From Ligula intestinalis (taxonomy: Eukaryota; Platyhelminthes; Cestoda; Diphyllobothriidea; Diphyllobothriidae): a stretch of DNA of 64,000 bases. The notes below the pieces were generated by a model that was given only the letters and a program-made list of their open reading frames with translations, had not been told where the DNA came from and did not search any database. The position numbers and the translations under genes were made by a program. Below, one piece after another: positions 10,435-21,700 of this stretch (position 1 is its first letter; each line of letters opens with the position of its first letter). The stretch lies in the NCBI GenBank assembly GCA_036362985.1, contig JAYGXS010000004.1, positions 16,724,675 to 16,788,674 on the forward strand, read 5' to 3'.

Positions 10435-10740
10435 GGCAATGCGAAGTTGGTCACATTATCCAGCAGAGATCTGGTTTTCTTCTCAGGAATGCCGTGATAT
10501 CCGCGACTCGCCCAAGACGCCTGGTCATCGTTCAAAGCACGACCTTAAATGCAGTCATTGGGTTGATCGTATGGTTAGTGTCCACCAGGTGCTTTGTGAT
10601 TGAACTCTTCGGTACGTTAGTTTCCTGCCTAGGCAACCACTGCATTGGCGTCGGTGTCGCCAACTGCCTTTGCGTGCGCCCAATGTATGTGCATCCACAA
10701 CTACATGCAAACTCATAAAGAGAGTTTGATGTGGCGTGCA
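10435..10740 (-). pseudogene. PLE-E: GIY-YIG endonuclease fragment, copy 1
   Basis: On the minus strand, 'LYEFACSCGCTYIGRTQRQL' is an intact GIY-YIG core with its Cys pair. It is followed by 'SSITKHLVDTNHTI' and, after a frameshift, by 'EKTRSLLDNVTNFALPW', which parallels the end of the copy at 11063-11395. The middle is shortened. The fragment sits directly downstream, in element sense, of the PLE-E tail at 10860-10780, as expected for tandem units. Purine-rich simple sequence (GAGAGAGGGA) borders it at 10370-10415. Confidence 0.75.
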
Positions 10741-10779
10741 TAGGCAGAATGTCTTTAGTAAGTCTAATCAAAACAGCCA

Positions 10780-10860
10780 TTATTTTGCTTATGAACATAA
10801 TTGAAAACAGGTATAAACATCAGAATTCATTGATATCAACAAATTTCGCGACAGCTTCTC
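10780..10860 (-). repeat. PLE-E 3' tail
   Basis: The minus strand reads 'gcgaaatttgttgatatc', 'aatgaattctgatg', then 'ttttcaatt...gttcataa'. The same string appears on the opposite strand at 11404-11495 and, diverged, at 63890-63960 minus. Just upstream is CTGAGAAGC..GTCGCGAAAT (at 63.4 kb, CTGATAAGCAGTCGCG), a poor match to the hammerhead core, so a ribozyme here is only a possibility. Confidence 0.55.
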
Positions 10861-11062
10861 AGCTGCTACTTGTCACTGCATAAGAAAGGTAACGAGGACA
10901 CATAGAGCAGTTGTGAATTTCACAGAATTATTGGCAACAGTTAGGAATGTGGGTCAGTTTAAACAATAATCGATAAAGGACAGGGCGTTAAGTCAACACA
11001 TGGGGAGTAGTGGATGAGGGAAGTTAACGATAAACACGTGGGAAATTAAAGTAAATGGCCTC

Positions 11063-11395
11063 TCACCAGGGCAATTGGAGGTTAACGACATGATCAAGCT
11101 GCTTGCATAGGTCAGGTTTCTCCCACTGTATGTATGCAGCTTCTAAATAGCGCAGGATTCGGTTTGTTCGGGCCCGAACAAGTACTCGAATTGCTGTTTT
11201 AACGTCGACAGAATGACCGCTGTCTAATAGATGCTTGGTAATGGAGGACCTTGGTATTCGTTCTTGCTTCAAAAGCCAATTGTGCATGTGCTCAGCGGCC
11301 CTGGCTGCGAGTTGCCTTTGCGTGCGCCCAATGTATTTGCATCCGCAATTACGTATAAATTCGTAAACACAATTGAAGGTTGCGTGCAATGGCAG
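11063..11395 (-). CDS. PLE-E: GIY-YIG endonuclease C-terminal fragment, copy 2 (best preserved)
   Basis: An open frame of 108 residues encodes the C-terminal endonuclease of a Penelope-like element. Residues 6-20 (NCVYEFIRNCGCKYI) carry the conserved Cys residues ahead of YIGRTQRQLA, the GIY-YIG motif. RAAEHMHNWLL and SSITKHLLDSGHSV follow, with the His-bearing block typical of this nuclease, then a tail ending in 'VVNLQLPW' and a stop. No RT is attached: the copy is truncated immediately upstream of the GIY-YIG domain, and an inverted 3' tail (11404 onward, plus strand) takes the place of the missing part. The first Met is internal to the original protein. In PLEs this domain provides target nicking. 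Confidence 0.8.
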   Translation of the reverse strand: MPLHATFNCVYEFIRNCGCKYIGRTQRQLAARAAEHMHNWLLKQERIPRSSITKHLLDSGHSVDVKTAIRVLVRARTNRILRYLEAAYIQWEKPDLCKQLDHVVNLQLPW

Positions 11396-11403
11396 AGCAT
11401 CCT

Positions 11404-11495
11404 GTCTCGAAATTTGTTGATATCAATTAATTCTGTTGTTTTTGCCGATTTTCAATTTGTACCAAGGAAAAACACCTTCAATTTTATGAACATAA
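11404..11495 (+). repeat. PLE-E 3' tail in inverted orientation
   Basis: The plus strand reads 'cgaaatttgttgatatcaat', 'taattctgttgtttttgccg', then 'ttttcaattt' and 'ttatgaacataa'. This is the same tail as at 10860-10780 but on the other strand, so the GIY-YIG fragment between them is bracketed by two outward-facing tails. Confidence 0.65.
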
Positions 11496-12794
11496 ATTTA
11501 GAAGCGCTGTAAGTTCGCTCAATCGTGCCTTGAAGCCAGCATTTGCTCTCATTTGGTACATTATCATTCTTGCAAGGAAGAAAGGTACTCACCGGCTTTT
11601 TCGACCGGTCACGAAATTGTACGTACGACAAACCTTGTTGTCTTTGCGTTATTCAAATATCTTACGGGAAAACAATGTTTCAACATAGTTGTTTATTTCT
11701 TTCGCAATGACTGACACTGCCCAAGAACTGTACGCTACACATCTTTCTTATTCGGCTTCTTTTCACTCAACAACCTCGAACTTCTTCGCCTGCCTTACCT
11801 CCGTTAGAGACCTAATCTCTATCCCTACCGGATCCTTTTGTGATGTAAAAACAAGGCTGTAAAAAGTGCTTCGAAAATCTCTCCCCTTAGGCGGATCCGC
11901 ACAAAGAATACTCTTTAGGGATGCCTCTATCCTCGAAAAGATCATTTAAGTCCCAAGGCACGCGAGATAAATAATCAACTACACTCGTCCTATTCCTCTT
12001 TATTCGTTTTATCCGATTTTTAAGGTATAGTTTAAATAGATACTGTGTGATAAACGCGAAATAAGAAAACTTAAAATAAGCTTACCGGAGACCGCTTGTT
12101 GGTTTATATTAGATTAATTTTATTGCGTAAAGAAAATGAAGACGGGGTTTATAGTTCCGAGAATAGATTAAGTGAATTGGAGGTTAGCGGGTGGTAATTG
12201 AAACTAATTTGACAGTAACTTAATCCTGTATATAAGAACGGATATCAGTGAAGACGCGAAGCAAAGCAGCGCACACCACTCGACTGGTACACCGCGTATG
12301 CAAAGTACCGGTCTTGAAGTGTGGCTACGTCGCCCAATGATTCGGAAACTGAAGTTAAAAAATAACCGGAAAAGCATTTTCTCTGAAAAGATCCCACATG
12401 ACGAATGCATAATTCTTCGATGACACAATCTTCCGGACATCAGCTTAACAGAAATAAATTGACACACCCCATCAGTGCAACGCCCTGAATGTCCACTAAA
12501 CTGTCTTATTCTGACATTTTTCCTTAATTGGAAGCCTTCAAGCGATTAAGAAATCAGGTAGGCCAGAATTAGAAATATCAATGTGCCTGAGAGTTTGCAC
12601 TTGAGAAAATACTTTGCTAAATCACTCAGCTGATACTGATCGGAACTTTCGAAATCCAGATAGTTCATGCTTTACCCCGGAAGAACTCCAATAATATTTA
12701 GGAAAGGCTGACCTAATAAGCTGTTCCAGCGTATTGAAATATCTGTGCTCAGCCCTGTTAAAGCAGGACCGCAAGGCATAAACCGTGAGGAGGG
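11496..12794. other. Unassigned AT-rich sequence
   Basis: No protein, RNA or mobile element landmark was recognised in about 1.3 kb. Confidence 0.35.
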
Positions 12795-13430
12795 AGAAGA
12801 AGAAGATGCGATCGTTAGGACAGTATCTTTATTCGTATGACATTTGGACATCCATCGCGGATTATCCATTGAAAACATCAGCGAAAAACAGTAGCAGGAG
12901 TGGACAATACATGCACCGGAAGCTGCAGTATTTATAGGATAAAGTGATTACTGCCCACTTACGACAACGAAAATCAACGATACCTGCCCACTTGTGCGTT
13001 ACCTGATTACTGACTGGCATGCGGGCCGTGACCTGCTGATCTTGCACCAGGCGTGATGGAATTGGGTGTGATAAATGTTCAGGCATATGATTTCCCGCTG
13101 TTAGTGTAAGGTGAAGCAGTGGCTTGTGTGTTCACAAAGTGGCGACTTGCTTTGGCCAAATTGATGCTCAGCACTAAATATGGATTGGGTAGGTCGTTGC
13201 GCTTGTCTCTAAACTGTGAGGCTATGAACCGTAACTTAACTAATTCTCGACTCACACGATTGTCACCATTTGTGAGAATTTCGGTCTCTCACGTTTATCA
13301 AAGTAACCACAACATGAGAATGGGGATCATTTCGTCGCACTACTGCCACGTGTTCTTGGGAAGTCTGGCAGTTTTCCCGACGTAGTTGCTTTGTCCGCAA
13401 CAGCACCCAATTATATTGACGACTCAATAT
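12795..13430 (-). pseudogene. PLE-A copy 1: decayed GIY-YIG region and hammerhead-type 3' end
   Basis: Read on the minus strand, 13420-13340 gives 'CGQSNYVGKTARLPK', a GIY-YIG core. After stops and frameshifts there follow 'DNRVSREL' and 'NDLPNPYLVLSINLAKASRH', which match the better copy at 31445-31880. The 3' UTR and a badly eroded hammerhead unit follow (12880-12830), then the family tail and an AGAAGAAGAAG run at 12795-12806 (TTC repeats on the element strand). It cannot encode an active product. Confidence 0.75.
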
Positions 13431-13514
13431 TTTCCTTGCAGTGGCAGTGGGTCCTTCAATTTCATTATCTGACGCTTTATGATTACCTCCGGCCTGTGTG
13501 CGACTTCAACTCCA

Positions 13515-13590
13515 AGTGGACCCGGCGATCGTATCTTCTTCTTCTTCTTCTCAATTACTTCCTGGGACTCGCAAGTTCGTTTACACTGGA
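13515..13590 (+). repeat. PLE-A tail in inverted orientation plus conserved 'X' segment
   Basis: 'cccggcgatcgtatc' followed by five TTC units (13521-13550) matches the PLE-A 3' tail but lies on the plus strand, opposite to the body at 12795-13430. It is followed by 'caattacttcctgggactcg' and 'caagttcgttta' (13552-13584). This X segment recurs after the tail at 14944, 23934, 32943 and, on the minus strand, at 31232. Confidence 0.6.
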
Positions 13591-13599
13591 AAGACATTA

Positions 13600-14820
13600 A
13601 ACCTTTGCAAGCAGAACGGAGACTAGGACAAGCTCGTGTGCGCGAATTTCTACGATCGTTTCAACATACTTGATAGTAATACTGATTCTTTGAGTTTTTT
13701 GACTTTTAAGTTTCCCCTGATTTGAATTTGTTTACCTTGCCCTTCTTTTCGTTGATTATTCCAATTAGCAGGTTTCCCTGATTTTATGGATCAAAGTAAC
13801 TTTTAAGACTTAATTTGTTTTGCTGCTTCGAAATCAGTCCCCTTTACATGTTTCCAGCACAGTGGGCGAACTGACTTCGAACAAGTGGGTCTTTTTTCTT
13901 TTACGCAAAACAAACCCAGTTACTTCAAAGAGCCTGAACAAAATCGCTATTCAAAATAGCTTAAACGGAGTTTGTTTTAGAGAAAAGTGTCACCATAAAG
14001 GAAGCAGTGATTCACCGCTTGAGACACCACAAAACTTTCCCCGTATAGTGATAGTCACTGTTGGGCAGCTTTTGTTGTGTGTAGCACCGACTGAAAAATA
14101 GAATTCTCTCACCGCAAGTGGTGGAATCTGACCAAATACCAATACACACTGTGGTAATCAAAGCTATGGAGACGTAACTTCACGTCTTGGCTGTTGCGAC
14201 AGGCTTAGTGTTTTTGGCAGGAATGACAGCTTCACCGGATTTACCCTTTCTTCAAATATGCAGATACCCTTTGTACAGATGTTCATTTTTAGTGATTAAT
14301 ATAGCATCGGTTACCTCGCAAAGTCATTTGCACCCAATTTGGGTTCTAATTTTAGACCTGAAAATTGTGTGCGGTGGCGAGATTTCAAACCGACAGAACA
14401 GGTAGGTACTGTACAACTATCGCTGCTTTTTATTAGGTCATTGCTCCAGATCCTGGCCAGTTCTTACGGAGAAAAGTTATGCCAATCTGGGCTTTCCACA
14501 TGCAATTTCAATTCTTAGAAGGCAACTCTTGTTAAAATTGGACTTCGCTTTTCTTGGTCGTGTCCGCGTTCGTTTGCAAAAAGCAGTGTTGGAAGACGAA
14601 GGTAAGTTAAAATTACGTTCAGATCCATGTTTTTTAGGAAATATGAGCGTACGCATCCATACTCTCTACGTACCACAGAGAGCTGAAAAAGTAACTTAAG
14701 TGAATTGCAGCTGGCTTTGAAAAAAGACACTTTTTAGTATAAATATGTGTACTTTCCGTTATAACCTTTTCCGCTTGGTGCAAAAAAGGATTTATGCTGT
14801 GAAATTTCCAAAAATTGATC
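13600..14820. other. Unassigned AT-rich sequence
   Basis: Nothing recognisable was found; open frames are short and without family motifs. Confidence 0.35.
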
Positions 14821-14824
14821 CTTG

Positions 14825-14975
14825 ATCCTCATGACCCGGCTGCGCATTGAAGCCTAGGGACGATTTGCGATTCCAAAACCTTTTGCTGCGGCAATACGCT
14901 CGGCGGCTTCCAACATCTCCGGTGATCGAAACTACTTCTTCTCAATCTATCTGGGATGCAAAATTTTACGTCAAT
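14825..14975 (-). pseudogene. PLE-B scrap with an inverted tail
   Basis: Bases 14826-14916 ('acccggctgcgcattgaagc', 'gcggcaatacgctcgg', 'cggcttcc') closely match 59584-59668, which lies inside the coding part of the PLE-B copy on the minus strand. It switches directly into plus-strand tail sequence: 'ccggtgatcgaaac', then TTCTTCTC at about 14919-14943, then an X-like segment ('caatctatctgggatgcaaa'). A few shared bases (CCGTGAT versus CCGGTGAT) sit at the junction. Confidence 0.5.
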
Positions 14976-15084
14976 TCATGCAGATTCAATTTCTGAATGC
15001 AATATTGGCAGCCAGACTACACATCGAAGCAATAAATTTATTCCACAGTGCTACTGGAAATGCAAAAGTCAGTTGAAATTTAAA

Positions 15085-15865
15085 GAGTGTTAAGGAGCGA
15101 ATTTAAAAAAGAACCTCCAGCACGAGTTATTAGCACTCAAATAAGAGATAAGTTTGAAGCTGATGGAACTGTTCAGAACGTTCACAAAAGACCAAAATCA
15201 TAAACGAGCCATAGACCGGAATCAAGAGTACTGTAAACTATCTAGTGAAGTCCAAGAAAGTCTATAAAACAGGTTTGTACTGAGCTTGGCATTTAAAAAT
15301 CATCTGTCCATCGCATTATGCAACCTCATAATTTGAAAAATTATACCCCAAGATGAGACGATGATTTTGACCAAAGTATACAGTACTGATAGTGGTTTTT
15401 CGAACAATATGTAGAAAATGCAGATTTATCAACAAAATTATGTGGAGTGATGAGGTCACATTCAAATTAAAGGGTTACATCAACTGCTTCAACTGAACCT
15501 ATTGGAAACCTGAGAATCCATATGTTCTTGCGATCGTCATGTCAATTTACGGGGAATTACAGTGTGGTGAAGTTTATCATCGAGAGGATTAATTGGCCAG
15601 TTCTTGTTTGACGATATTTTAGTGGTCCCATCTACTTGAACTTGCTGTAACAGTTGTTTTATGCCAAGCATTAAATAAGACCATGAAGGGAAAGTTTTTT
15701 TGTTCTTATTAAGATGGATCAAAATTGATGGCAGTTTGAAGAAATGCCGTGAAAATAAAAACAATAAAATGAAACTTCTGAATATTTTTACATTTTGTAA
15801 TAATACCATATTAAATGCCAAGTCTACAATTATTTAAAATGTGTAGGCGTTTTTGGGACACCGTG
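15085..15865 (+). pseudogene. Tc1/mariner-superfamily transposase relic
   Basis: Read in several frames on the plus strand, the segment gives pieces of a DDE transposase. The N-terminal DNA-binding region reads 'EFKKEPPARVISTQIRDKF' and 'EADGTVQNVHK'; then come 'ELGISKSSVHRIMQ' (helix-turn-helix) and 'IMWSDEVTFKLKGYIN' with the catalytic-region Asp, followed by 'YWKPENPYV'. Frameshifts and stops are frequent and the C-terminal third is missing. The right end, 'gtaggcgtttttgggacacc' plus gtg at 15865, resembles the right inverted repeat of the element at 26680-27072 and is followed by TA. I could not find the left inverted repeat. Confidence 0.75.
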
Positions 15866-18252
15866 TAAAGGCCCCAACAAAGAACATTATCCGACACTTA
15901 ACTCTTATCCTACTGTCCATGGAATTTAGCATGAGGCCATCTGTATGCGGGAGGTTCCTATTCCCATTTCAGGAGGATGCCTTAATAATCAGTTCGTAGT
16001 CATCAACCTGCATAACCAAAGTTCACATAGTAGGGCTGACTACATGTGCACTTTCATCAAAGGATTTATGGTGAAGTCTGTTAAACAGTGCGTACCAGAC
16101 AGCGGCATCAGTCTAGTATGTGTTGTGTGTTAGCGGCTGGACTTTAGTCAGTCGGTGAAAGCTCCTTTTTATCCCCTGTTTGTGTAGATCTGTATGTGTC
16201 AAGAGAGTCCGGTGGTGCTGTGGCGCACGCAGACGGGTTTGCTGACCCTGTCAGTCCCAACCAATCGGATTGCACGGTAGCTTGGCGCTGGAGGAGAGTA
16301 AAAGCGTGAAGTCGACGGCCCAACGCATTTTATTCACTGGAAACAGTCTGTTGAGCATGAATCTATCACGGTAAGCCGTTACTTGGATGGTTGCCAACTG
16401 AGGGGATAAGTTGGACAGCGAACCTAGTTCAGAATGTGATGCCTTATGTGGAGAGGCTCAGCAGCTGACTGAGAGAGAGGCTACAGTGGCAACTTCTTAG
16501 GGTGGCTTGTATGGCACTCCCACGCAGCTGGGATCCCAGCTGTTACCCAAACTTCGCTGCGAGCTTCTTTTAGTAAGAGCCCACAGTGCACCAGCCTGTG
16601 ACCTCTCCAATCTCCAGTCATCCTTACTTTGCCTTGACACCGGGCACAGGTGAGGTATATGGGAGAGACTGAGATAGAGGTTGCGCAAGCCTACTTTCAC
16701 TATAATCCAGTGCAAGACACCATCCTTGCACCTTCTGTAGACGGTGGATATTGCCAAAATCGCAGTTCAAACACAGTAGCAGTTCCAACTGGAGCAGGTG
16801 TCCAAATTTGCAGGAAACTTGGAAAAACACACAAAAGGTGATGCAGATGCATGCATTAAAGTTGTAGAGTACCATTGAATAATATTGAACGACTTCTCTA
16901 CTTAAATGCAAAATTATATAGTAAGAAATGCAAATGATAAAAATAGTTGTAACTGTGACCAATAAACATTGGAAAATTTAAGGAGCAGTCGTGAGTGAAC
17001 CGTTTTGTTCAGATTCAATAAATTTCTTTTTTGTCAAATTAACTCAAATATATTTCCGATAATGACTTATCGTTAATACTCTGCATCATTAATTTGGTGT
17101 AAAAGTGTTTACTTTTTACTACTTTTGAGTGCCACTGATAGCAAAAACGTTTTTTAGATGTGAATCTTGCTGTTTTAGGCGTGCTGATTTCTACAATTTT
17201 TCGGATTCAGCCATCACTTCGACTTAAGCCTATGGATACTGAATAATGTGTTCGGCATGTTTTCATGCGCATTCTTTTAACCTCAGTTATTCATGGTTCC
17301 TTTTTGACAACGAACAAGGTGGGAAAGAATAGGATGAGTGAATTAAATGCAACGCAAGTCTACTACCACTTACGTCTAACTCACGTATACGTCGCCTTGT
17401 TTGCCTCCAGTTTACCGGAGCACGGCGTAGAACTCGTCGAATTAGACAGTAAAAACTGTCGCATGTTTTCCTAATGTGATGAAATAAGGTTTACCGGAAA
17501 ATTGAGTTTAGTTCATGAATTTTCGAAAGGGTAACACATCCCCGTCGTCAGACTAAATGAGTAGTGAGGGCCATGATTGTCGCAGTAGAGGTTTAAGGAG
17601 TGGATATTTAATCGAAAAAGGGTAATATTGTGACTTAAATCATTTCAACTGAACACTCATCATGTTTTACACACAGCTAAATGTATGGATACTCCTTTAA
17701 CTGAATATTCATTTTAACGTTTGCAACTACCTCAGTAGTGTTAGCTTTTTACTGCAGATTTTCACCATTATTCACAAAACAGTGTGTTAGGAAAATAATT
17801 GCCAACCAACTACCAAATAAACGTATATTGCGGAATATCGACAGAACTGGAAACGAATGGGAACAATACCCACCACAGAGCTACCCGTTTTATTGATGCT
17901 TTTACTTTTTCAAGTAGATCAAAGTATTTTCAACCGAACGAGAGAATCGCAGAGCATCTGCAATTTTTTTAACAAACGTTTTTTTTAAATCTACTTTTTT
18001 ATTTTTCAGCAAGCCGTTTCTGATAGAAGTTCCAGATTAAAAGCGTATGAGTTTCGCAAACCATCACAAATCCCACCCTCATAAAGTGAGATCCTGCGTA
18101 TACCTGTACCTCTCTATGTAAGGGCACTTACCTTCTGATAACTTGAACTGCATCCTTATGGGTAAACCCCTGCAGTCAAAGGTTTAATCGGGAGTAATCC
18201 TGCGAGGGCCTTAAAACCTTGCCGTTTTTCAAGTGTCCAAACCTCACAAATT
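15866..18252. other. Unassigned sequence
   Basis: About 2.4 kb without recognisable coding or repeat landmarks. The part at 16200-16640 is richer in G+C than its surroundings but was not matched elsewhere in the window. Confidence 0.35.
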
Positions 18253-18330
18253 AGAAGAAGATTCGATCGCTGGGAAAACATGTTTATTCTCCTGATCTTT
18301 TGACATCCGTCGTGGATTCATCGTCAGAGA
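18253..18330 (-). repeat. PLE-A 3' end: solo hammerhead unit, core damaged
   Basis: The plus strand shows AGAAGAAG, then 'attcgatcgctgggaaaaca', then 'cctgatcttttgac' and 'atccgtcgtggattcatcg' up to 'tcag'. On the minus strand this is the PLE-A unit with CTGACGA intact, but with AAAAGATC where GAAACGTC should be, so the cleavage core is lost. No PLE coding sequence adjoins it. Confidence 0.7.
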
Positions 18331-18554
18331 CCTGTGAAGGTAAGCTCAAAAAAGGAAATTCAAGTATATGCCAATCGGATCATCTCTGGTCCAGTAACTG
18401 TTAATTGGATAGGCAGAATAAAGTTACTGACAAAGAAAAGGGAGATTAAAATGGCCACTTATGACTTATCAGCCGTATTCAGTCAGTCAAAGCTAATCCC
18501 AATTAGTGTCCCACACAGGTTTTCAACCCCGACCTTGTCTAAGGTTCTACCAAC

Positions 18555-18715
18555 TGCATCATGGGCACTGATCCCTTTACACCTTCCCAACTTTTTACCC
18601 TAATAATTATTGATTGGATGCTTAAATTTTCGTTAACTCTATCCTCCCTTATGTTATTTTATTTGTCTGATGATGTATTAATCAAAAACGTTCGTTCGCC
18701 TAACTTGACATCCTG
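18555..18715 (+). repeat. PLE-C 3' end relic
   Basis: 'ccctttacacct', 'ttcgttaactctatcctccc', 'gtctgatgatgtattaatca' and 'aaaacgttcgttcgc' follow in the same order as in the two fresh PLE-C ends at 33995-34390 and 34687-35082. The unit keeps CTGATGATG, but the GAAA block has become CAAAA. It is a solo tail; no coding sequence adjoins it. Confidence 0.65.
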
Positions 18716-21700
18716 AAATAATGGAGGGCCTAAACAATGGCTTTTAAAGCTCTTTCTTGCCAAAGACCAAATTTGCCTTCTCAAGCATTCCAACTTGCTA
18801 AACACACTAATTTTAATTTTCAAAAATTGTGTATGTAAGCTTGCCGGCATTTAGGTGACTCAGTTTCCCGAAACAGTTGGGCCATCAGTAACCTTTGCGA
18901 AAGGTGACGATAAACACATTTCAGGGAAAACCTCATTGTTCACTAACATGTCGAACCATGCTTGCCTGCGTACTGCATCCTGTTCTTCAACGCTTGTCTC
19001 TTATGTTAAGAGGGACTTCTTGACATTTTTTATAACTGGCATGAGTGGAATATACTCAATATACCGAAAACACTGCAGACAAAAAGCCTATTTTGGCGTT
19101 TTACCTCCGGACAAGGTAAGCAAACATTGACCACATAAATAGAAAATCTGCTTGTTACATTACCATTGAAAGACCTGGTGAAAGTGATTGGGTAGATAGA
19201 ACCCGCTGCGCCATCTTTTTGTGCGTTTATTCTTTCTGCCATACTGCTTACCCTTTTTTTCCATAAATTTCCGTCTACTTCACGGTGGCAAAGATGACCC
19301 AAAACGCAACTGAGGCGAAAGAAGCAGCAACTAGTCTCCTATGAAAGAAAATTCATAGGACAGTTTTAGACGAACTGCCTACCATGTTGAACAACAGGTA
19401 AGCCATCATTACAATAACAGCCTGCTCCTCCGCGTATTGTGAACTCCGGCGTCCATGAGAGTGCGATGTATGCTTTGCTTAACTTCGTTTAAGTTGTGCT
19501 CGGGTTCCAGTCATGGGATGAAGACGTTCACAGGGTATCTAAATCGGTGAACAACTGCCCCGCCTTTGCTATGGAAAAACCAGGTGGTGGAGATGCAGCA
19601 TAGGTCTCTCCAGCTCTAAAAAAGCGTCAGGCACGACTCAGCTCAACGTGTTGTCCTGTAAGGTGTCAGATATCACTATCGTACTCTCCAGTTAGAGCAT
19701 ATAAGACGTGTCGGTTACTGATCAAATGTCGCTAGAACTAAACCTGGCACTTCCCGAGCACTGACGAATTATGGACGACAGGAATGCAAATCACACCCCC
19801 ATATGTCAAATTATTAATGTCCTGCGTCGCTTTTTGCTTCTTTCTCCATATCATTCAGTAATTCTGTTATAACCTGTCAAGAGGAGGTTTAGTCGTCAAA
19901 ATTCGTGCACCGGAATTCATTTTATTTGCTGTTTTTTAAGCAGATTCTTTAGTTTTTTATTAATGTACGTAGTCCATGTTTCATAAAAAATTGGCCAGGA
20001 TTTCTGCCTACAAAAAGTCACTTTTTCTTCATTTTCCACTTATAAATTACGAATTATGTTTACTTATGGTAAGAAATATAGCATATAGCATATAATAAAA
20101 TAATGTTTGCTGATGTTCACCGCAACAGTTTCTCCAGGAAGACCAAAGTGTGTTACCTAAACTAAACTGTTCTAAGCCTCAGAATCCAGTTTTCAAAACC
20201 TGATTAAAGCGGAATTATACAATACTTCCATTTAGCCTTTTATACTTTCATAAGTTATTATGATGTCCAGGAGAAAATTAGTTGCAACGATGCCTTATGT
20301 GCTTAGCCCGGCAGATTTTGTTTTTTAAAACAATATTTTATGATTTTGCGTCAACTTCAGCTTTGTCGTTGTAGCGTCGAGCGTTGCAACATCGTACATG
20401 CATTATGTGCAAAAAATATCTTCTCCGACAATAAGCAGACATTAATCCCGTCGCATAAGTGGCCCTGTCCCTCTACGATTTCGAAAACTGGACTAAACCC
20501 TCGGCCAATCAACCGTCAAAGTGCGCTGAGCAGTGGAACAGCCAGTTTCTGACATCCTTTGGGGACATCTTGTAACTTATCTGGACAATTATTTAAAAAA
20601 ACAACTTGGTGCATTTCAGCTCCCCTTCAGAAGGTTCTAGTCTTTGCATGCCCCAATTAGCCTTTCAGTCCATTTTGCGTTCATTTGTGCATGAATGTGA
20701 AAACATTAGACCAGTCAATTACTAAACACCTGACCGGAGCAGGGCGTTATCATAGGACATGCAGGCAGGGCAAAGGCGCCGGGTGACATACAGGAATCAC
20801 ATAGAAGGACATAGCTGCAGACCAACCCCGTACCCAGCGAACTGACGTGATTTGGCTGTGCCCTGGTCCTTAGTAGGGCAAAAAAAGGTCATAGAGGAAG
20901 CAGCTGGGGCGTATGGGGAGAGGGCAGGGGGGAAGGCGTTAAGGAGAGAGCAGCTGGGAACTTTGGACCCCAGCTAGGTTTTTCATCTCGGCCAGTTTTC
21001 TTTACCCTCGGCAAAGAGAGGGAGAAACGACGACCGGGTTTTACGCGACATTTACTTCTGTTGACGCCCTACCACCACGCCTCAGTGAAGGTTGCTTGCT
21101 GGGCAGTTTCATCAACATACCCTTTATTGGCGCAACAGCGCAGCGCAGCGCCCGACAGTGTGAAAACAGCAACTTTGGAATCTTCTGCATGGGTGAAAAC
21201 AATGTTGCAAGCAATATGGCAGGGTTTAATCGACCTTACTAGGAAAAAACGGTGATCATACTTTATCGGCATAGTTATGTTATTTTAGCCAATCGTGGTC
21301 CAAGCTGAAGTCAAGAAGGGATATAATAAAAGTCCTTGGAACGCATTCCTGCATCAGAGCTACGCTCCCCGTTTACAATAGTTGCCACGGGAAATCTTTG
21401 TTAAGGTGAGGATGGAATACGTAGACCAGCTGCGTTGAAAGCCTTTGAAGTCACCTACAAGATTCGTTGATCCTAGTCATTAAATATGCGGTAACTTTAG
21501 TCCGCAAAAGGATCAAGCATATACCGTCCAAATTTTCTGACTTCAGGGTCAAAATTTCATTGATAATTTAGTTTAAATCGTCGTTGTTTGGCATCCGATG
21601 GAATTCAAGCTAACTTGATTGTTATCTCGTACATAGGTTGCAAATGACCAGTGAAATTTTTGTCATTACAGAATAAACCTAAGTATCTGCATGAAAATAA

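Noticed and set aside
10830..10880. Hammerhead in PLE-E (CTGAGAAGC..GTCGCGAAAT)
   Set aside because: The core reads CTGAGAA or CTGATAA rather than CTGANGA and the stems are too short; left as a note only.
16330..16420. Possible 5S rRNA-derived sequence ('cttggatgg' context)
   Set aside because: Only about a dozen bases match; the internal control region and folding of 5S rRNA are absent.
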